From: Bifidobacterium ruminantium DSM 6489
GTDB lineage: Bacteria > Actinomycetota > Actinomycetes > Actinomycetales > Bifidobacteriaceae
Direction of reading: 5' to 3'
NCBI RefSeq assembly: GCF_000770925.1
Contig: NZ_JDTK01000004.1
Span: 62,001 to 126,000 of the forward strand
Length of the DNA: 64,000 bases
Below, piece after piece: positions 28,055-37,960 of this stretch (the stretch's first letter is position 1; every line of letters starts with the position of its first letter). Both the position numbers and the translations under genes were made by a program. The notes under the pieces are model-generated. The model had not been told where the DNA came from. It searched no databases and saw only the letters and a program-made list of their open reading frames with translations.

Positions 28055-28109
28055 CATAACGGAAGGGGCTTTCCACAAGAATGGTTTGTGGAAAGCCCCT
28101 TCCGTTATG
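28055..28109. terminator. Perfect 24-bp bidirectional terminator between aroA and guaA
   Basis: Bases 28055-28078 (CATAACGGAAGGGG...) pair perfectly with 28086-28109, enclosing a 7-base loop. It lies 66 bases after aroA and 15 bases beyond the guaA stop on the opposite strand, so it can serve both convergent genes. There is no long T tract; T-rich bases are inside the stem. Confidence 0.8.
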
Positions 28110-28124
28110 CGTCAAGCCTGTGGC

Positions 28125-29687
28125 TCACTCCCACTCGATGGTTGCCGGCGGCTTGGAGGTGCAGTCGAGCACCACGCGGTTGATCTGGCGGCATTCGTTG
28201 GTGATGCGCGTCGAGATGGTGGCCAGCACGTCGTACGGGATGCGGGACCAATCGGCGGTCATGGCGTCTTCGGAAGACACCGGGCGCAGCACGATCGGGG
28301 AGCCGTAGGTACGCTCGTCGCCCTGCACGCCCACGGAGTGCACGTCGGCCAGCAGCACGACCGGGCACTGCCAGATGTCGCGGTCAAGGCCGGCCTTGGA
28401 CAGTTCCTCGCGCGCGATGGCGTCGGCCTCGCGCAACACGTCCAGGCGTTCCTTGGTGATCTCGCCGATGATGCGGATGCCCAGACCCGGGCCCGGGAAC
28501 GGCTGACGCCACACGATCTCGTCCGGCAGGCCGAGTTCGGTGCCGATTGCGCGGACCTCGTCCTTGAACAGCGTGCGCAGCGGTTCGATGAGCTGGAACT
28601 TGATGTCCTTCGGCAGGCCGCCCACATTGTGGTGGGACTTGATGTTGGCCGCGCCGTCGCCACCGCCGGATTCCACCACGTCCGGGTACAGGGTGCCCTG
28701 TACGAGGAACTTGACTTCCTTGCCGGAGGCGCCGGCCTCTTCGATGACCTGGCGCTGTGCCTTCTCGAAGGTGCGGATGAACTTCTCACCGATGATCTTG
28801 CGCTTCTTCTCCGGCTCGCTCACGCCCTTCAGCGCGGTGAGGAAGTCCTCGGATGCGTCCACGGCGATGAGCTTGATGCCGGTGGCCTTGACGAAATCAT
28901 GCTTGACCTGCTCGGCCTCGCCCTTGCGCAGCAGGCCGTGGTCCACGAACACGCAGGTCAGCTGATCGCCGATGGCCTTGTGCACCAGCGCGGCGGCGAC
29001 GGCGGAGTCGACGCCGCCGGACAGGCCACAGATCACCTGTGCGTCGCCGACCTTCTCGCGGATCTTCGTCACCTGGTCGTCGATGATGTTGGATGCGTTC
29101 CAGTTGTCACCAAGGCCGGCGCATTTGTGCAGGAAGTTCTCGATAAGCTTCTGGCCCATCGGAGTGTGTTTGACTTCCGGGTGCCACTGCACGCCGTACA
29201 ATTTGCGGGATTCATCCTGCATGGCCGCGACGGGCGCGCCTTCGGTGTGCGCCAGAACCTCGAAGCCTTCCGGAGCGGTTTTGACCGCGACCCCGTGGCT
29301 CATCCAGGTGCTCTGTTCCACAGGGGATCCGTCGAGCAGCCCCTCGGCTTTGTCTATGGTGGTCTCCGTCTTGCCGTATTCGCCAAGGGCGGCTTTGTCG
29401 ACGTCCGCGCCCAACGCGTACGCCATGGCCTGGAAGCCGTAGCAGATGCCGAGCACGGGAACGCCGGCCTCGAACAGTTTCTTGTCGACGCGCGGAGCGC
29501 CGGGTTCGAACACGGAAGCCGGGCCGCCGGACAGGATGATGGCCTGCGGATCCTTGGCCAGCATCTCGTCGACCGGCATGGAATGCGGCACAAGCTCGGA
29601 ATAAACATTGGCCTCACGCACACGACGTGCGATCAGCTGGGCGTACTGGGCTCCGAAATCGACAACGAGCACAGGACCTGCAGCCAT
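28125..29687 (-). CDS. guaA: GMP synthase (glutamine-hydrolysing)
   Basis: A 520-residue enzyme converting XMP, glutamine and ATP to GMP. The N-terminal class I glutamine amidotransferase domain (about residues 1-195) starts [19 protein letters not shown] and has the nucleophile Cys in [16 protein letters not shown] and the catalytic His in [11 protein letters not shown]. The ATP pyrophosphatase P-loop is [17 protein letters not shown], and the C-terminal dimerisation domain ends in [26 protein letters not shown] precedes the ATG at 29687; nine further in-frame codons upstream lack support. It is monocistronic and divergent from xfp. It fits with xpt and a xanthine permease further along, which salvage xanthine to XMP, its substrate. 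Confidence 0.96.
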   Translation of the reverse strand: MAAGPVLVVDFGAQYAQLIARRVREANVYSELVPHSMPVDEMLAKDPQAIILSGGPASVFEPGAPRVDKKLFEAGVPVLGICYGFQAMAYALGADVDKAALGEYGKTETTIDKAEGLLDGSPVEQSTWMSHGVAVKTAPEGFEVLAHTEGAPVAAMQDESRKLYGVQWHPEVKHTPMGQKLIENFLHKCAGLGDNWNASNIIDDQVTKIREKVGDAQVICGLSGGVDSAVAAALVHKAIGDQLTCVFVDHGLLRKGEAEQVKHDFVKATGIKLIAVDASEDFLTALKGVSEPEKKRKIIGEKFIRTFEKAQRQVIEEAGASGKEVKFLVQGTLYPDVVESGGGDGAANIKSHHNVGGLPKDIKFQLIEPLRTLFKDEVRAIGTELGLPDEIVWRQPFPGPGLGIRIIGEITKERLDVLREADAIAREELSKAGLDRDIWQCPVVLLADVHSVGVQGDERTYGSPIVLRPVSSEDAMTADWSRIPYDVLATISTRITNECRQINRVVLDCTSKPPATIEWE

Positions 29688-30139
29688 AACACTCTCCCTA
29701 CATATGAGGATCAAAAGCGGACAACGTTAACTGCTCCATTGTGGCGTTGCAAGAAGACATTGGAGACACGTGAGCATCATACGGGCGAATCTCACAATTG
29801 CTTACGCTCACTTGCTCAACACGCCGCGCGTGTATCCTATGAAACGAACGTTGGAAAAATGTGTTAACCGACTAAAAGCGTTGATATTGAGCCGTTTATC
29901 AATCTTTTTGATATCCAGTGAAGTGCGCACAAATGCCCCGATGAAATCTCACAATCATAAACAAAAAAGCAACATTTACACACACAGTCGCAAAAAAGAG
30001 AAAAAAGTCGCACCGCGCTCGTAATATGTGCAAGTGACTGGAAATGAGCCATGCCGCGTAACCGCAAGGTTTTAGGCATGACCCATGACCTAAGGAAATA
30101 AACAATCGCACATCACAGTGCAGGAGTACAGGAGTACAC
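29688..30139. promoter_or_regulatory. 452-base divergent control region between guaA and xfp
   Basis: No gene is visible. The centre (about 29900-30010) is unusually A-rich for this genome. TAATAT at 30022-30027 is a possible xfp -10, which would give a leader of about 105 bases. Half-sites resembling the pyk operator occur: TTACGCTCAC at about 29803-29811 and CGTGAGCAT at 29769-29777. A leader hairpin lies at 30050-30080. CAGGAGTACAGGAGTACAC, a tandem repeat of the ribosome-site block, immediately precedes the xfp ATG. Confidence 0.5.
30050..30080 (+). promoter_or_regulatory. Structured element in the xfp leader
   Basis: CATGCC (30050-30055) pairs with GGCATG (30075-30080), and inside it AACC pairs with GGTT around a GCAA tetraloop (30064-30067), with a GCGT/TTA internal loop. 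It lies 59 bases before the xfp start and has no T tract, so it is more likely an mRNA-stability or regulatory element than a terminator. Confidence 0.4.
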
Positions 30140-32617
30140 ATGACGAGTCCTGTTATTGGCACCCCTTGGAAAAAGCTGAACGCTCCGGTTTCCGAGGAAG
30201 CTATCGAAGGCGTGGATAAGTACTGGCGTGCAGCCAACTACCTCTCCATCGGCCAGATTTATCTGCGTAGCAACCCGCTGATGAAGGAGCCTTTCACCCG
30301 CGAAGACGTCAAGCATCGTCTGGTCGGCCACTGGGGCACCACCCCGGGCCTGAACTTCCTCATCGGCCACATCAATCGTCTCATCGCTGATCACCAGCAG
30401 AACACTGTGATCATCATGGGCCCGGGCCACGGCGGCCCGGCAGGTACCGCTCAGTCCTACCTGGACGGCACTTACACCGAGTACTTCCCGAACATCACCA
30501 AGGATGAGGCTGGCCTGCAGAAGTTCTTCCGCCAGTTCTCCTACCCGGGTGGCATCCCGTCCCACTACGCTCCGGAAACCCCGGGCTCCATCCACGAAGG
30601 CGGCGAGCTGGGTTACGCCCTGTCCCACGCCTACGGCGCAGTGATGAACAACCCGAGCCTGTTCGTTCCGGCCATCGTCGGCGACGGCGAAGCTGAGACC
30701 GGCCCGCTGGCCACCGGCTGGCAGTCCAACAAGCTCATCAACCCGCGCACCGACGGCATCGTGCTGCCGATCCTGCACCTCAACGGCTACAAGATCGCCA
30801 ACCCGACCATCCTGTCCCGCATCTCCGACGAAGAGCTCCACGAGTTCTTCCACGGTATGGGCTATGAACCGTACGAGTTCGTCGCTGGCTTCGACAACGA
30901 GGATCACCTGTCGATCCATCGTCGTTTCGCCGAGCTGTTCGAGACCGTCTTCGACGAGATCTGCGACATCAAGGCCGCCGCTCAGACCGACGACATGACC
31001 CGTCCGTTCTACCCGATGATCATCTTCCGCACCCCGAAGGGCTGGACCTGCCCGAAGTTCATCGACGGCAAGAAGACCGAGGGCTCCTGGCGTTCCCACC
31101 AGGTGCCGCTGGCTTCCGCCCGCGATACCGAGGCCCACTTCGAGGTCCTCAAGAACTGGCTCGAGTCCTACAAGCCGGAAGAGCTGTTCGACGAGAACGG
31201 TGCCGTGAAGCCGGAAGTCACCGCCTTCATGCCGACCGGCGAACTGCGCATCGGTGAGAACCCGAACGCCAACGGTGGCCGCATCCGCGAAGAGCTGAAG
31301 CTGCCGAAGCTGGAAGACTACGAGGTCAAGGAAGTCGCCGAGTACGGCCACGGCTGGGGCCAGCTCGAGGCCACCCGTCGTCTGGGCGTCTACACCCGCG
31401 ACATCATCAAGAACAACCCGGACTCCTTCCGTATCTTCGGACCGGATGAGACCGCTTCCAACCGTCTGCAGGCCGCTTACGACGTCACCAACAAGCAGTG
31501 GGACGCCGGCTACCTGTCCGCTCAGGTTGATGAGCACATGGCTGTCACCGGCCAGGTCACCGAGCAGCTTTCCGAGCACCAGATGGAAGGCTTCCTCGAG
31601 GGCTACCTGCTGACCGGCCGTCACGGCATCTGGAGCTCCTATGAGTCCTTCGTGCACGTGATCGACTCCATGCTGAACCAGCATGCCAAGTGGCTCGAGG
31701 CTACCGTCCGCGAGATCCCGTGGCGTAAGCCGATCTCCTCCATGAACCTGCTCGTCTCCTCCCACGTGTGGCGTCAGGATCACAACGGCTTCTCCCACCA
31801 GGATCCGGGTGTCACCTCCGTCCTGCTGAACAAGTGCTTCAACAACGATCACGTGATCGGCATCTACTTCCCGGTGGATTCCAACATGCTGCTCGCTGTG
31901 GCTGAGAAGTGCTACAAGTCCACCAACAAGATTAACGCCATCATCGCCGGCAAGCAGCCGGCCGCCACCTGGCTGACTCTGGACGAAGCTCGCGCCGAGC
32001 TCGAGAAGGGTGCTGCCGAGTGGAAGTGGGCTTCCAACGTGAAGTCCAACGATGAGGCTCAGATCGTGCTCGCCGCCACCGGTGATGTTCCGACTCAGGA
32101 AATCATGGCCGCTGCCGACAAGCTGGACGCCATGGGCATCAAGTTCAAGGTCGTCAACGTGGTTGACCTGGTCAAGCTGCAGTCCGCCAAGGAGAACAAC
32201 GAGGCCCTCTCCGATGAGGAGTTCGCTGAGCTGTTCACCGAGGACAAGCCGGTTCTGTTCGCTTACCACTCCTACGCCCGCGACGTGCGTGGTCTGATCT
32301 ACGATCGTCCGAACCACGACAACTTCAACGTCCACGGCTACGAGGAGCAGGGCTCCACCACCACCCCGTACGACATGGTTCGCGTGAACAACATCGATCG
32401 TTACGAGCTCCAGGCTGAAGCTCTGCGCATGATCGACGCTGACAAGTACGCCGACAAGATCAACGAGCTCGAGGCCTTCCGTCAGGAAGCCTTCCAGTTC
32501 GCCGTCGACAAGGGCTACGATCACCCGGATTACACCGACTGGGTCTACTCCGGCGTGAACACCAACAAGCAGGGTGCTGTCTCCGCTACCGCCGCAACCG
32601 CTGGCGATAACGAGTGA
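30140..32617 (+). CDS. xfp: Xylulose-5-phosphate/fructose-6-phosphate phosphoketolase
   Basis: An 825-residue thiamine-diphosphate enzyme, the key enzyme of the bifid shunt; it splits fructose-6-P to acetyl-P and erythrose-4-P, and xylulose-5-P to acetyl-P and glyceraldehyde-3-P. The N-terminus [14 protein letters not shown] and [18 protein letters not shown] is diagnostic. [11 protein letters not shown] and [32 protein letters not shown] are phosphoketolase motifs, with the ThDP-binding region [19 protein letters not shown]. The length equals known Bifidobacterium enzymes. A doubled GGAG ribosome site precedes the ATG. Extreme codon bias (CTG, ATC, GTC, AAC, CGT/CGC) marks very high expression. 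A terminator follows, then pta and ackA on the same strand. Confidence 0.98.
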   Translation: MTSPVIGTPWKKLNAPVSEEAIEGVDKYWRAANYLSIGQIYLRSNPLMKEPFTREDVKHRLVGHWGTTPGLNFLIGHINRLIADHQQNTVIIMGPGHGGPAGTAQSYLDGTYTEYFPNITKDEAGLQKFFRQFSYPGGIPSHYAPETPGSIHEGGELGYALSHAYGAVMNNPSLFVPAIVGDGEAETGPLATGWQSNKLINPRTDGIVLPILHLNGYKIANPTILSRISDEELHEFFHGMGYEPYEFVAGFDNEDHLSIHRRFAELFETVFDEICDIKAAAQTDDMTRPFYPMIIFRTPKGWTCPKFIDGKKTEGSWRSHQVPLASARDTEAHFEVLKNWLESYKPEELFDENGAVKPEVTAFMPTGELRIGENPNANGGRIREELKLPKLEDYEVKEVAEYGHGWGQLEATRRLGVYTRDIIKNNPDSFRIFGPDETASNRLQAAYDVTNKQWDAGYLSAQVDEHMAVTGQVTEQLSEHQMEGFLEGYLLTGRHGIWSSYESFVHVIDSMLNQHAKWLEATVREIPWRKPISSMNLLVSSHVWRQDHNGFSHQDPGVTSVLLNKCFNNDHVIGIYFPVDSNMLLAVAEKCYKSTNKINAIIAGKQPAATWLTLDEARAELEKGAAEWKWASNVKSNDEAQIVLAATGDVPTQEIMAAADKLDAMGIKFKVVNVVDLVKLQSAKENNEALSDEEFAELFTEDKPVLFAYHSYARDVRGLIYDRPNHDNFNVHGYEEQGSTTTPYDMVRVNNIDRYELQAEALRMIDADKYADKINELEAFRQEAFQFAVDKGYDHPDYTDWVYSGVNTNKQGAVSATAATAGDNE

Positions 32618-32646
32618 GCCTAGGTCTTTTGGCCTGATTGCTTGAA

Positions 32647-32689
32647 ATGTCCCAAGGAAGCATGTCTTCCTTGGGACATTGTTTTATTC
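32647..32689 (+). terminator. Terminator after xfp
   Basis: ATGTCCCAAGGAAG (32647-32660) pairs perfectly with CTTCCTTGGGACAT (32666-32679) and is followed by TGTTTTATT. Confidence 0.92.
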
Positions 32690-32826
32690 GCGTAAGATGT
32701 TTTCTGGAAGCCCCCGAATCACGAGGACGATCCGATGATTGTTCCGCATTAGAATTGCTTATTGTGCGAACAACGCAGTATCGCACCCGTACATACGTAA
32801 TACGTACATACTGAACAGGAGACACC

Positions 32827-34497
32827 GTGAGTCTTACCAGCATCACCATCATCAGCCCGGAAGCGGCGAACGGCCGTAATGTCGTGGCTCTTGGAGTCGT
32901 CAAAACACTCGCCACGATTGGCGGGACCGGAGTGTTCCGTCCGTCGGTCTGTAGAAAAGACGCTTTTACGGATGTGCTTATCGGAGCGGCCAATGCCGGC
33001 CTGAACCGTGACCAGTGTGTCGGCGTGTGCCCCAAGCGTGCTCGTGAGGATAAGAATGGTTCCAGAGCCGACATCGTCGCCGCTTACACGCACGCCGTCG
33101 AGGCTGCGGATCCGGAGTTCATGGTGATCGTCGGCACTGACAGATCTTCCGTGAACGATCCGGCGATGTTCGCCTTCAACGCCGACGTGGCCGCTGATTT
33201 GCAATCGCCGGTGCTGCTGGCCGTGTGCACCATCAATCGCACGCCGTCGCAGGTCAGAGACACGGTCGAGGCATCCGCCAGGGTCATCGAGGAATCCGGC
33301 AGCAAAGTCGTCGGAGTGTTCATCACCGGTTGCGATGACACGCAGCCGCAACCGCTCCGGGGCTGCTTTGCGGATTATCCCGTGCCTGTCTGGACGCTGC
33401 CCGCCGTCGATTTCGATGAAGACGACGCGATCGCCAAAGCCGATAAGGCCTTCGCCGCGAATGTGGATGCCGACGAATTGATCAAGGCCATCAAAACGCC
33501 GTTCGATGCGCCGACGACGCCGTACGCTTTCCAGTACGGATTGCTTGGCAAGGCGAAATCGGATAAGAAGACCATCGTTCTGCCGGAAGGCACCGAAGAC
33601 CGTATCATTCGGGCGGCCGACTATCTGCTGGAACGCGACATCGTCAATCTGATCATCGTCGGCGACAAGCAGTCCATTCTCGCCCGTGGCGAGGAACTTG
33701 GCTTGGAATCGCTGTGCAAGGCCCAAATCCAAGCCAAGGATGATGAGGCTGTGCTGACGCCCATGGTGGCCAAACTGTGCGAGTTGCGAGCCAAGAAAGG
33801 CATGACCGAGGAACAGGCCCGCAAGCAGTTGGCCGACGAGAGCTATTTCGGCACGATGCTGGTGGTGATGGGTAAGGCGGATGGTCTTGTGTCAGGTTCC
33901 ATCAATTCGACGGCTAACACGGTTCGTCCCGCGCTGCAGGTCATCAAGACCAAGCCGGGAACGTCGTTGGTCTCCGGTGCGTTCCTGATGTGTTTCAGGG
34001 ACCATGTCGCCGTATTCGCCGATTGCGCCATCAACCTCAATCCCAACGCCGAACAGCTCGCGGAAATCGCCATCCAGTCCGCTGAAACCGCCAAGGCGTT
34101 CGGCATCGATCCCAGGGTCGGGATGTTGTCCTACTCCACACTGGGTTCTGGTAAAGGACCTGATGTGGAACTCGTGGAGAAGGCTACCTCCATCGTCAGG
34201 GAGAAGGCGCCGGATCTCGCGGTGGTCGGCTCCATCCAATTCGACGCGGCATGGTCTCCGACTGTCGCAGCCACCAAGGCCAAGGGCGATCCGGTCGCAG
34301 GACATGTCAACGTGTTCGTGTTCCCGGATCTGTGCGCGGGCAATATCGCGTACAAGGCCGTCCAGCGTTCCTCGGGGGCGGTGGCCGTCGGGCCGGTGCT
34401 GCAGGGACTTAACCGTCCGGTGAACGACCTGAGCCGTGGCGCCACCGTTCCGGACATCATCAACACCGTCGCGCTGACCGCCATCGAAGCCCAGTGA
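32827..34497 (+). CDS. pta: Phosphate acetyltransferase
   Basis: A 556-residue phosphotransacetylase linking acetyl phosphate and acetyl-CoA. The N-terminal region (about residues 1-215) is a shortened DRTGG/BioD-like regulatory module, with ISPEAANGRNVVALGVVKTLA in place of a canonical P-loop. The C-terminal catalytic domain (about 235-556) begins KKTIVLPEGTEDRIIRAADYLLER and contains VSGSINSTANTVRPALQVIKT, MLSYSTLGSGKGPDVELVEKA and VFPDLCAGNIAYKAVQRSSGAVAVGPVLQGLNRPVNDLSRGA. The start is GTG at 32827 with CAGGAGACACC upstream. With xfp before it and ackA 91 bases after, it partitions acetyl-P between acetate with ATP and acetyl-CoA. Confidence 0.94.
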   Translation: MSLTSITIISPEAANGRNVVALGVVKTLATIGGTGVFRPSVCRKDAFTDVLIGAANAGLNRDQCVGVCPKRAREDKNGSRADIVAAYTHAVEAADPEFMVIVGTDRSSVNDPAMFAFNADVAADLQSPVLLAVCTINRTPSQVRDTVEASARVIEESGSKVVGVFITGCDDTQPQPLRGCFADYPVPVWTLPAVDFDEDDAIAKADKAFAANVDADELIKAIKTPFDAPTTPYAFQYGLLGKAKSDKKTIVLPEGTEDRIIRAADYLLERDIVNLIIVGDKQSILARGEELGLESLCKAQIQAKDDEAVLTPMVAKLCELRAKKGMTEEQARKQLADESYFGTMLVVMGKADGLVSGSINSTANTVRPALQVIKTKPGTSLVSGAFLMCFRDHVAVFADCAINLNPNAEQLAEIAIQSAETAKAFGIDPRVGMLSYSTLGSGKGPDVELVEKATSIVREKAPDLAVVGSIQFDAAWSPTVAATKAKGDPVAGHVNVFVFPDLCAGNIAYKAVQRSSGAVAVGPVLQGLNRPVNDLSRGATVPDIINTVALTAIEAQ

Positions 34498-34588
34498 TAC
34501 GGGTGTTTTTGTAGCAAGCAGCGAGTATTCTAAGGATTTGGAAAGCCGCCTAGGCGGCACATCGATTAACACATGGAGGATGCCCACA

Positions 34589-35818
34589 ATGGCGAAAACC
34601 GTCCTTGTCATCAATTCCGGTTCCAGCTCTATCAAGTATCAGCTGGTTGATCTTGAGACCGGCGAAGGTATCGCTTCCGGTCTGGTCGAAAAAATCGGCG
34701 AACCGGTTGACGGCCACTACAAGCACGAGTACAACGGCGAAAAGCATGAGCTTGAGGAGCCGATTCATGACCATGAGCAGGGTCTGAAGCGTGTGCTCGG
34801 CTTCTTCGACGAGTTCGGTCCGAAGCTCGCCGATGCGGGCATCGTGGCTGTCGGCCATCGTGTGGTGCAGGGCGGCTCGATCTTCCCGAAGCCGGCTTTG
34901 GTCAACGACAAGACCATCGGCCAAGTCAAGGATCTCGCCGTGCTCGCCCCGCTGCACAACGGACCGGAGGCCAAGGGCGCCGAAGTCATGCGTGCCCTGC
35001 TGCCGGACGTTCCACAGGTCTTCGTGTTCGATTCCTCCTTCTTCTTCCAGCTGCCGAAGGCTTCCAGCACCTACGCGCTGAACAAGGAAGTCGCCCAGCA
35101 GTACCACATCCGTCGTTACGGCGCCCACGGCACCTCCCACGAGTTCATCTCCTCCGTGGTGCCGTCCGTCATCGGCAAGCCGGCCGAGGGCCTCAAGCAG
35201 ATCGTGCTGCACATCGGCAACGGCGCCTCCGCCTCCGCCGAGATCTCCGGCAAGCCGGTCGAGACCTCCATGGGTCTGACCCCGCTCGAGGGCCTCGTGA
35301 TGGGTGGTCGCACCGGCGACATCGATCCGGCTGTCGTCTTCCACCTGATCCGCAACGCCCACATGAGCGTCGACGAACTGGACACCCTGTTCAACAAGCG
35401 TTCCGGCATGATGGGCCTGACCGGTTACGGCGATCTGCGTGAAGTGCACCGCCTGGTCGAGGAAGGCAACGAGGACGCCAAGCTGGCTCTGGACATCTAC
35501 GTGCACCGCATCGTCGGCTACATCGGCAACTACACCGCCCAGATGGGTGGCGTCGACGTGATCACCTTCACCGCTGGTGTCGGCGAGAACGATGACGTCG
35601 TCCGCAAGATGGTCTGCGACAAGCTCGCTCCGTTCGGCGTCAAGCTGGACGAGAAGAAGAACGCCACTCGTTCCAAGGAGCCGCGCATCATCTCCACTCC
35701 GGATTCCGCTGTCACCATCTGCGTCATCCCAACCAACGAGGAACTGGCCATCGCCCGCAAGTCCGCCGCCATCGCGGAAGAAGGCAAGGACACCTACGGC
35801 AACGTCTTCACCAAGTGA
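34589..35818 (+). CDS. ackA: Acetate kinase
   Basis: A 409-residue enzyme which makes acetate and ATP from acetyl phosphate and ADP, the main ATP-yielding end step of bifid metabolism. Signature 1 is LVINSGSSSIKYQLV near the N-terminus; GHRVVQGGSIF and RYGAHGTSHEFIS carry catalytic His and Arg; LHIGNGASASAEISGKPVETSMGLTPLEGLVMGGRTGDIDP is signature 2, and TFTAGVGENDDVVR the adenine-site motif. The frame opens at 34538, but ATG 34589 follows ATGGAGGATGCCC and starts the conserved protein. Codon bias is strong in the second half. It follows pta in the same direction and ends with an inverted repeat. Confidence 0.97.
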   Translation: MAKTVLVINSGSSSIKYQLVDLETGEGIASGLVEKIGEPVDGHYKHEYNGEKHELEEPIHDHEQGLKRVLGFFDEFGPKLADAGIVAVGHRVVQGGSIFPKPALVNDKTIGQVKDLAVLAPLHNGPEAKGAEVMRALLPDVPQVFVFDSSFFFQLPKASSTYALNKEVAQQYHIRRYGAHGTSHEFISSVVPSVIGKPAEGLKQIVLHIGNGASASAEISGKPVETSMGLTPLEGLVMGGRTGDIDPAVVFHLIRNAHMSVDELDTLFNKRSGMMGLTGYGDLREVHRLVEEGNEDAKLALDIYVHRIVGYIGNYTAQMGGVDVITFTAGVGENDDVVRKMVCDKLAPFGVKLDEKKNATRSKEPRIISTPDSAVTICVIPTNEELAIARKSAAIAEEGKDTYGNVFTK

Positions 35819-35824
35819 GTGAAA

Positions 35825-35853
35825 GCCGCATTCCGCTATCCGAGGAATGCGGC
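35825..35853 (+). terminator. Terminator-like hairpin after ackA
   Basis: GCCGCATTCC (35825-35834) pairs perfectly with GGAATGCGGC (35844-35853). No T tract follows, so termination may be incomplete. Confidence 0.6.
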
Positions 35854-36005
35854 GGGCTCATGTGGCTAATCGCGCCGCCGCGACTGAAGCTCGACATCGT
35901 CGGCAACAGCCGCGGCAGCGCGATTTTTCTTTTGAAAAGAAAGTCGGTTTCCACCTGCTCACAAAGGGGTTGCTTGGTGATACGATACGACAGGTTGTTC
36001 GTGGC

Positions 36006-37856
36006 ATGCGCGACAAAAAGAGAGAATGGTTGGTGATTGTGGCTACCAGACGGCATTTTGTCGGTTTAGATGGGCTCAAGGGCATCGCCTTGATTGCGAT
36101 AGTGCTGTATCACTGCGACGAAGGCGCGCTCCACGGAGGATTTTTCGGGGTAGATGTTTTCTTCACCATTTCCGGATTCCTGATTTTCTCATCGTTGCTC
36201 AACCATATCGATTCGGGTAGAGGCCTCGGATTGGGGGAGTATTATCTCAAGCGCTTCCGTCGAATCTATCCCGCGTTCTTTATGCTGATTCCGATGACGA
36301 CGACCTTGGCTTGGTTTGTGAACAAGGACATGCTCGTCGGCATCCGAGACCAAATCATGACCGCGTTGCTGGGATGCTATAACTGGTATGCCATCAGTAG
36401 TGGAGCCAGCTATTTCTCCCAGATGAATCCGGACATGCTCCGGCATCTGTGGTTCATGTCGTTGCTGATGCAGTTCTATCTCATTGCCCCCTTTGTCGTT
36501 CTGTTGCTGCGCAGGATCATCAGCAGATGGGTGCCTGTGGCCATTCTGGCTGTCTTGGCTGTGGGAAGCGCGGTGTCCATGGGACTGCAATACCAGCCTG
36601 GCGCCGATCCCACTCGGGTCTACTTCGGTACCGACACCCATGCCATGGGATTGTGGTTGGGAGCCATGTTGGCCTGGATGCTGCCGATTATGCGCCGTGA
36701 ACGTGGGAAAAACATCGGTTCATGGATGGAACGGTTCCATACGGCATGGAACAGGATCGGTCCTGTGGCCGCGTTTGTCTCGCTGCTGGCCCTGCTTTGG
36801 ATGATGAGACATGTCTCCCAAGGTCCGGTGGCGTTCCGAGGTGGTATCTTCGTTGCCTCCCTGCTGGCCTTGGTGCTGATTGCCGGTTCCATACCATTCG
36901 GATCATGGATGCAGGATCTGCTGGTCTTCAAACCGCTCGCGTTCATTGGTCACCATTCGTATGGCATCTATCTGTGGCACTGGCCACTATGGCTGTTGGT
37001 CAAGGCCATGTTCCCGCAATGGGGAATGCGGGTGGATTGCATGCTGCTGATCACCGTGGTGCTGACAATTCTGTTCGCCATGCTCTCTTGGAAGCTGTTC
37101 GAGCGTCCGGTGATGCGGGGCGGGTTCGGAGCCTTGGTCGACATATCCGGCAAAGACGGAACCCGTGGAATCGTCAGAAGCTTCATAACGATCGTGATGC
37201 TGATCGCGCTATGCGGAACGGGCGGCTATGCCGTCATCCATGCGCCGGTGAGCACCAGTGTGGAACAGACGCTGGCCTCCAATGCCAGGATGCTGCTCGA
37301 ACAGGGGCGTCATGCCGATTGGAACCGGGCCAGGCCTCCGGCTCCGAGAAAGCCGATGCACAAGATGCCGGACGGTTCGCAGATGACCGCCATCGGTGAT
37401 TCGGTGATGCTTGCTTCCAGCAAAGGCCTGCAGGACATGTTCCCCAATATCATCGTGGATGCGGAGGTCTCACGTGCGATGACGACGGCTCAAGGGCTCA
37501 TCGACCAGCAGAAGTCACAGGGGAATCTGCGTCCGTGGGTGTTGGTGGGGCTTGCCACCAACACCGTGGTGACGGAAGACCAGCTTGACGCGCTGCATGA
37601 CGATATAGGCCCGGACCGGGTTCTGGTGCTTATCAACGCTCATGCCCCCGTGTCATGGGTTCCCGGCACGAATGACGTATTGAGGAACTACGCGAAGGCT
37701 CATTCCAACAATGTCGTATTGGTTGATTGGGACAAAGCCATTTCAGCGCACGCCGACGAGCTTGCCGGCGACGGCATCCATCCTGGCATGGCGAACACGA
37801 TTTACGCGCAGGCGGTCAAGGATTCGATTTCCGACTGGATCAAACAGGGGCACTGA
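36006..37856 (+). CDS. Acyltransferase-3 membrane protein with C-terminal SGNH domain (OatA-like)
   Basis: A 616-residue two-domain protein. The N-terminal half is an acyltransferase-3 membrane domain with ten or eleven helices, beginning FVGLDGLKGIALIAIVLYH (the conserved R/K-GI-A-hydrophobic-V-x-x-x-H) and FGVDVFFTISGFLIFSSLL, and including LRHLWFMSLLMQFYL. A linker follows the last helix (LIALCGTGGYAVIHAP), and the extracytoplasmic C-terminus (about residues 455-616) is an SGNH/GDSL-like esterase domain with Ser in MTAIGDSVML and the Asp-His pair in GDGIHPG. This layout matches OatA-type cell-wall O-acetyltransferases or exopolysaccharide acylases. The start is uncertain: ATG 36006 is chosen, though the frame opens at 35847. 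A strong terminator follows. Confidence 0.87.
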   Translation: MRDKKREWLVIVATRRHFVGLDGLKGIALIAIVLYHCDEGALHGGFFGVDVFFTISGFLIFSSLLNHIDSGRGLGLGEYYLKRFRRIYPAFFMLIPMTTTLAWFVNKDMLVGIRDQIMTALLGCYNWYAISSGASYFSQMNPDMLRHLWFMSLLMQFYLIAPFVVLLLRRIISRWVPVAILAVLAVGSAVSMGLQYQPGADPTRVYFGTDTHAMGLWLGAMLAWMLPIMRRERGKNIGSWMERFHTAWNRIGPVAAFVSLLALLWMMRHVSQGPVAFRGGIFVASLLALVLIAGSIPFGSWMQDLLVFKPLAFIGHHSYGIYLWHWPLWLLVKAMFPQWGMRVDCMLLITVVLTILFAMLSWKLFERPVMRGGFGALVDISGKDGTRGIVRSFITIVMLIALCGTGGYAVIHAPVSTSVEQTLASNARMLLEQGRHADWNRARPPAPRKPMHKMPDGSQMTAIGDSVMLASSKGLQDMFPNIIVDAEVSRAMTTAQGLIDQQKSQGNLRPWVLVGLATNTVVTEDQLDALHDDIGPDRVLVLINAHAPVSWVPGTNDVLRNYAKAHSNNVVLVDWDKAISAHADELAGDGIHPGMANTIYAQAVKDSISDWIKQGH

Positions 37857-37885
37857 GAGATCCCCGCATGAAGCAGGGCATATGA

Positions 37886-37920
37886 AAAATCCCCATCCCG
37901 ATTTATGGGATGGGGATTTT
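37886..37920. terminator. Bidirectional terminator between the acyltransferase and the purine permease
   Basis: AAAATCCCCATCCC (37886-37899) pairs perfectly with GGGATGGGGATTTT (37907-37920). Flanking A and T runs give a functional terminator on both strands, serving the convergent permease gene too. Confidence 0.92.
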
Positions 37921-37960
37921 CCGTATGTCGTTCCTTAGATAGGGAATGGCACCGTGAGGA

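Noticed and set aside
30113-32524. An 803-codon open frame antisense to xfp
   Set aside because: Same explanation: the xfp codon bias removes stops on the complementary strand.
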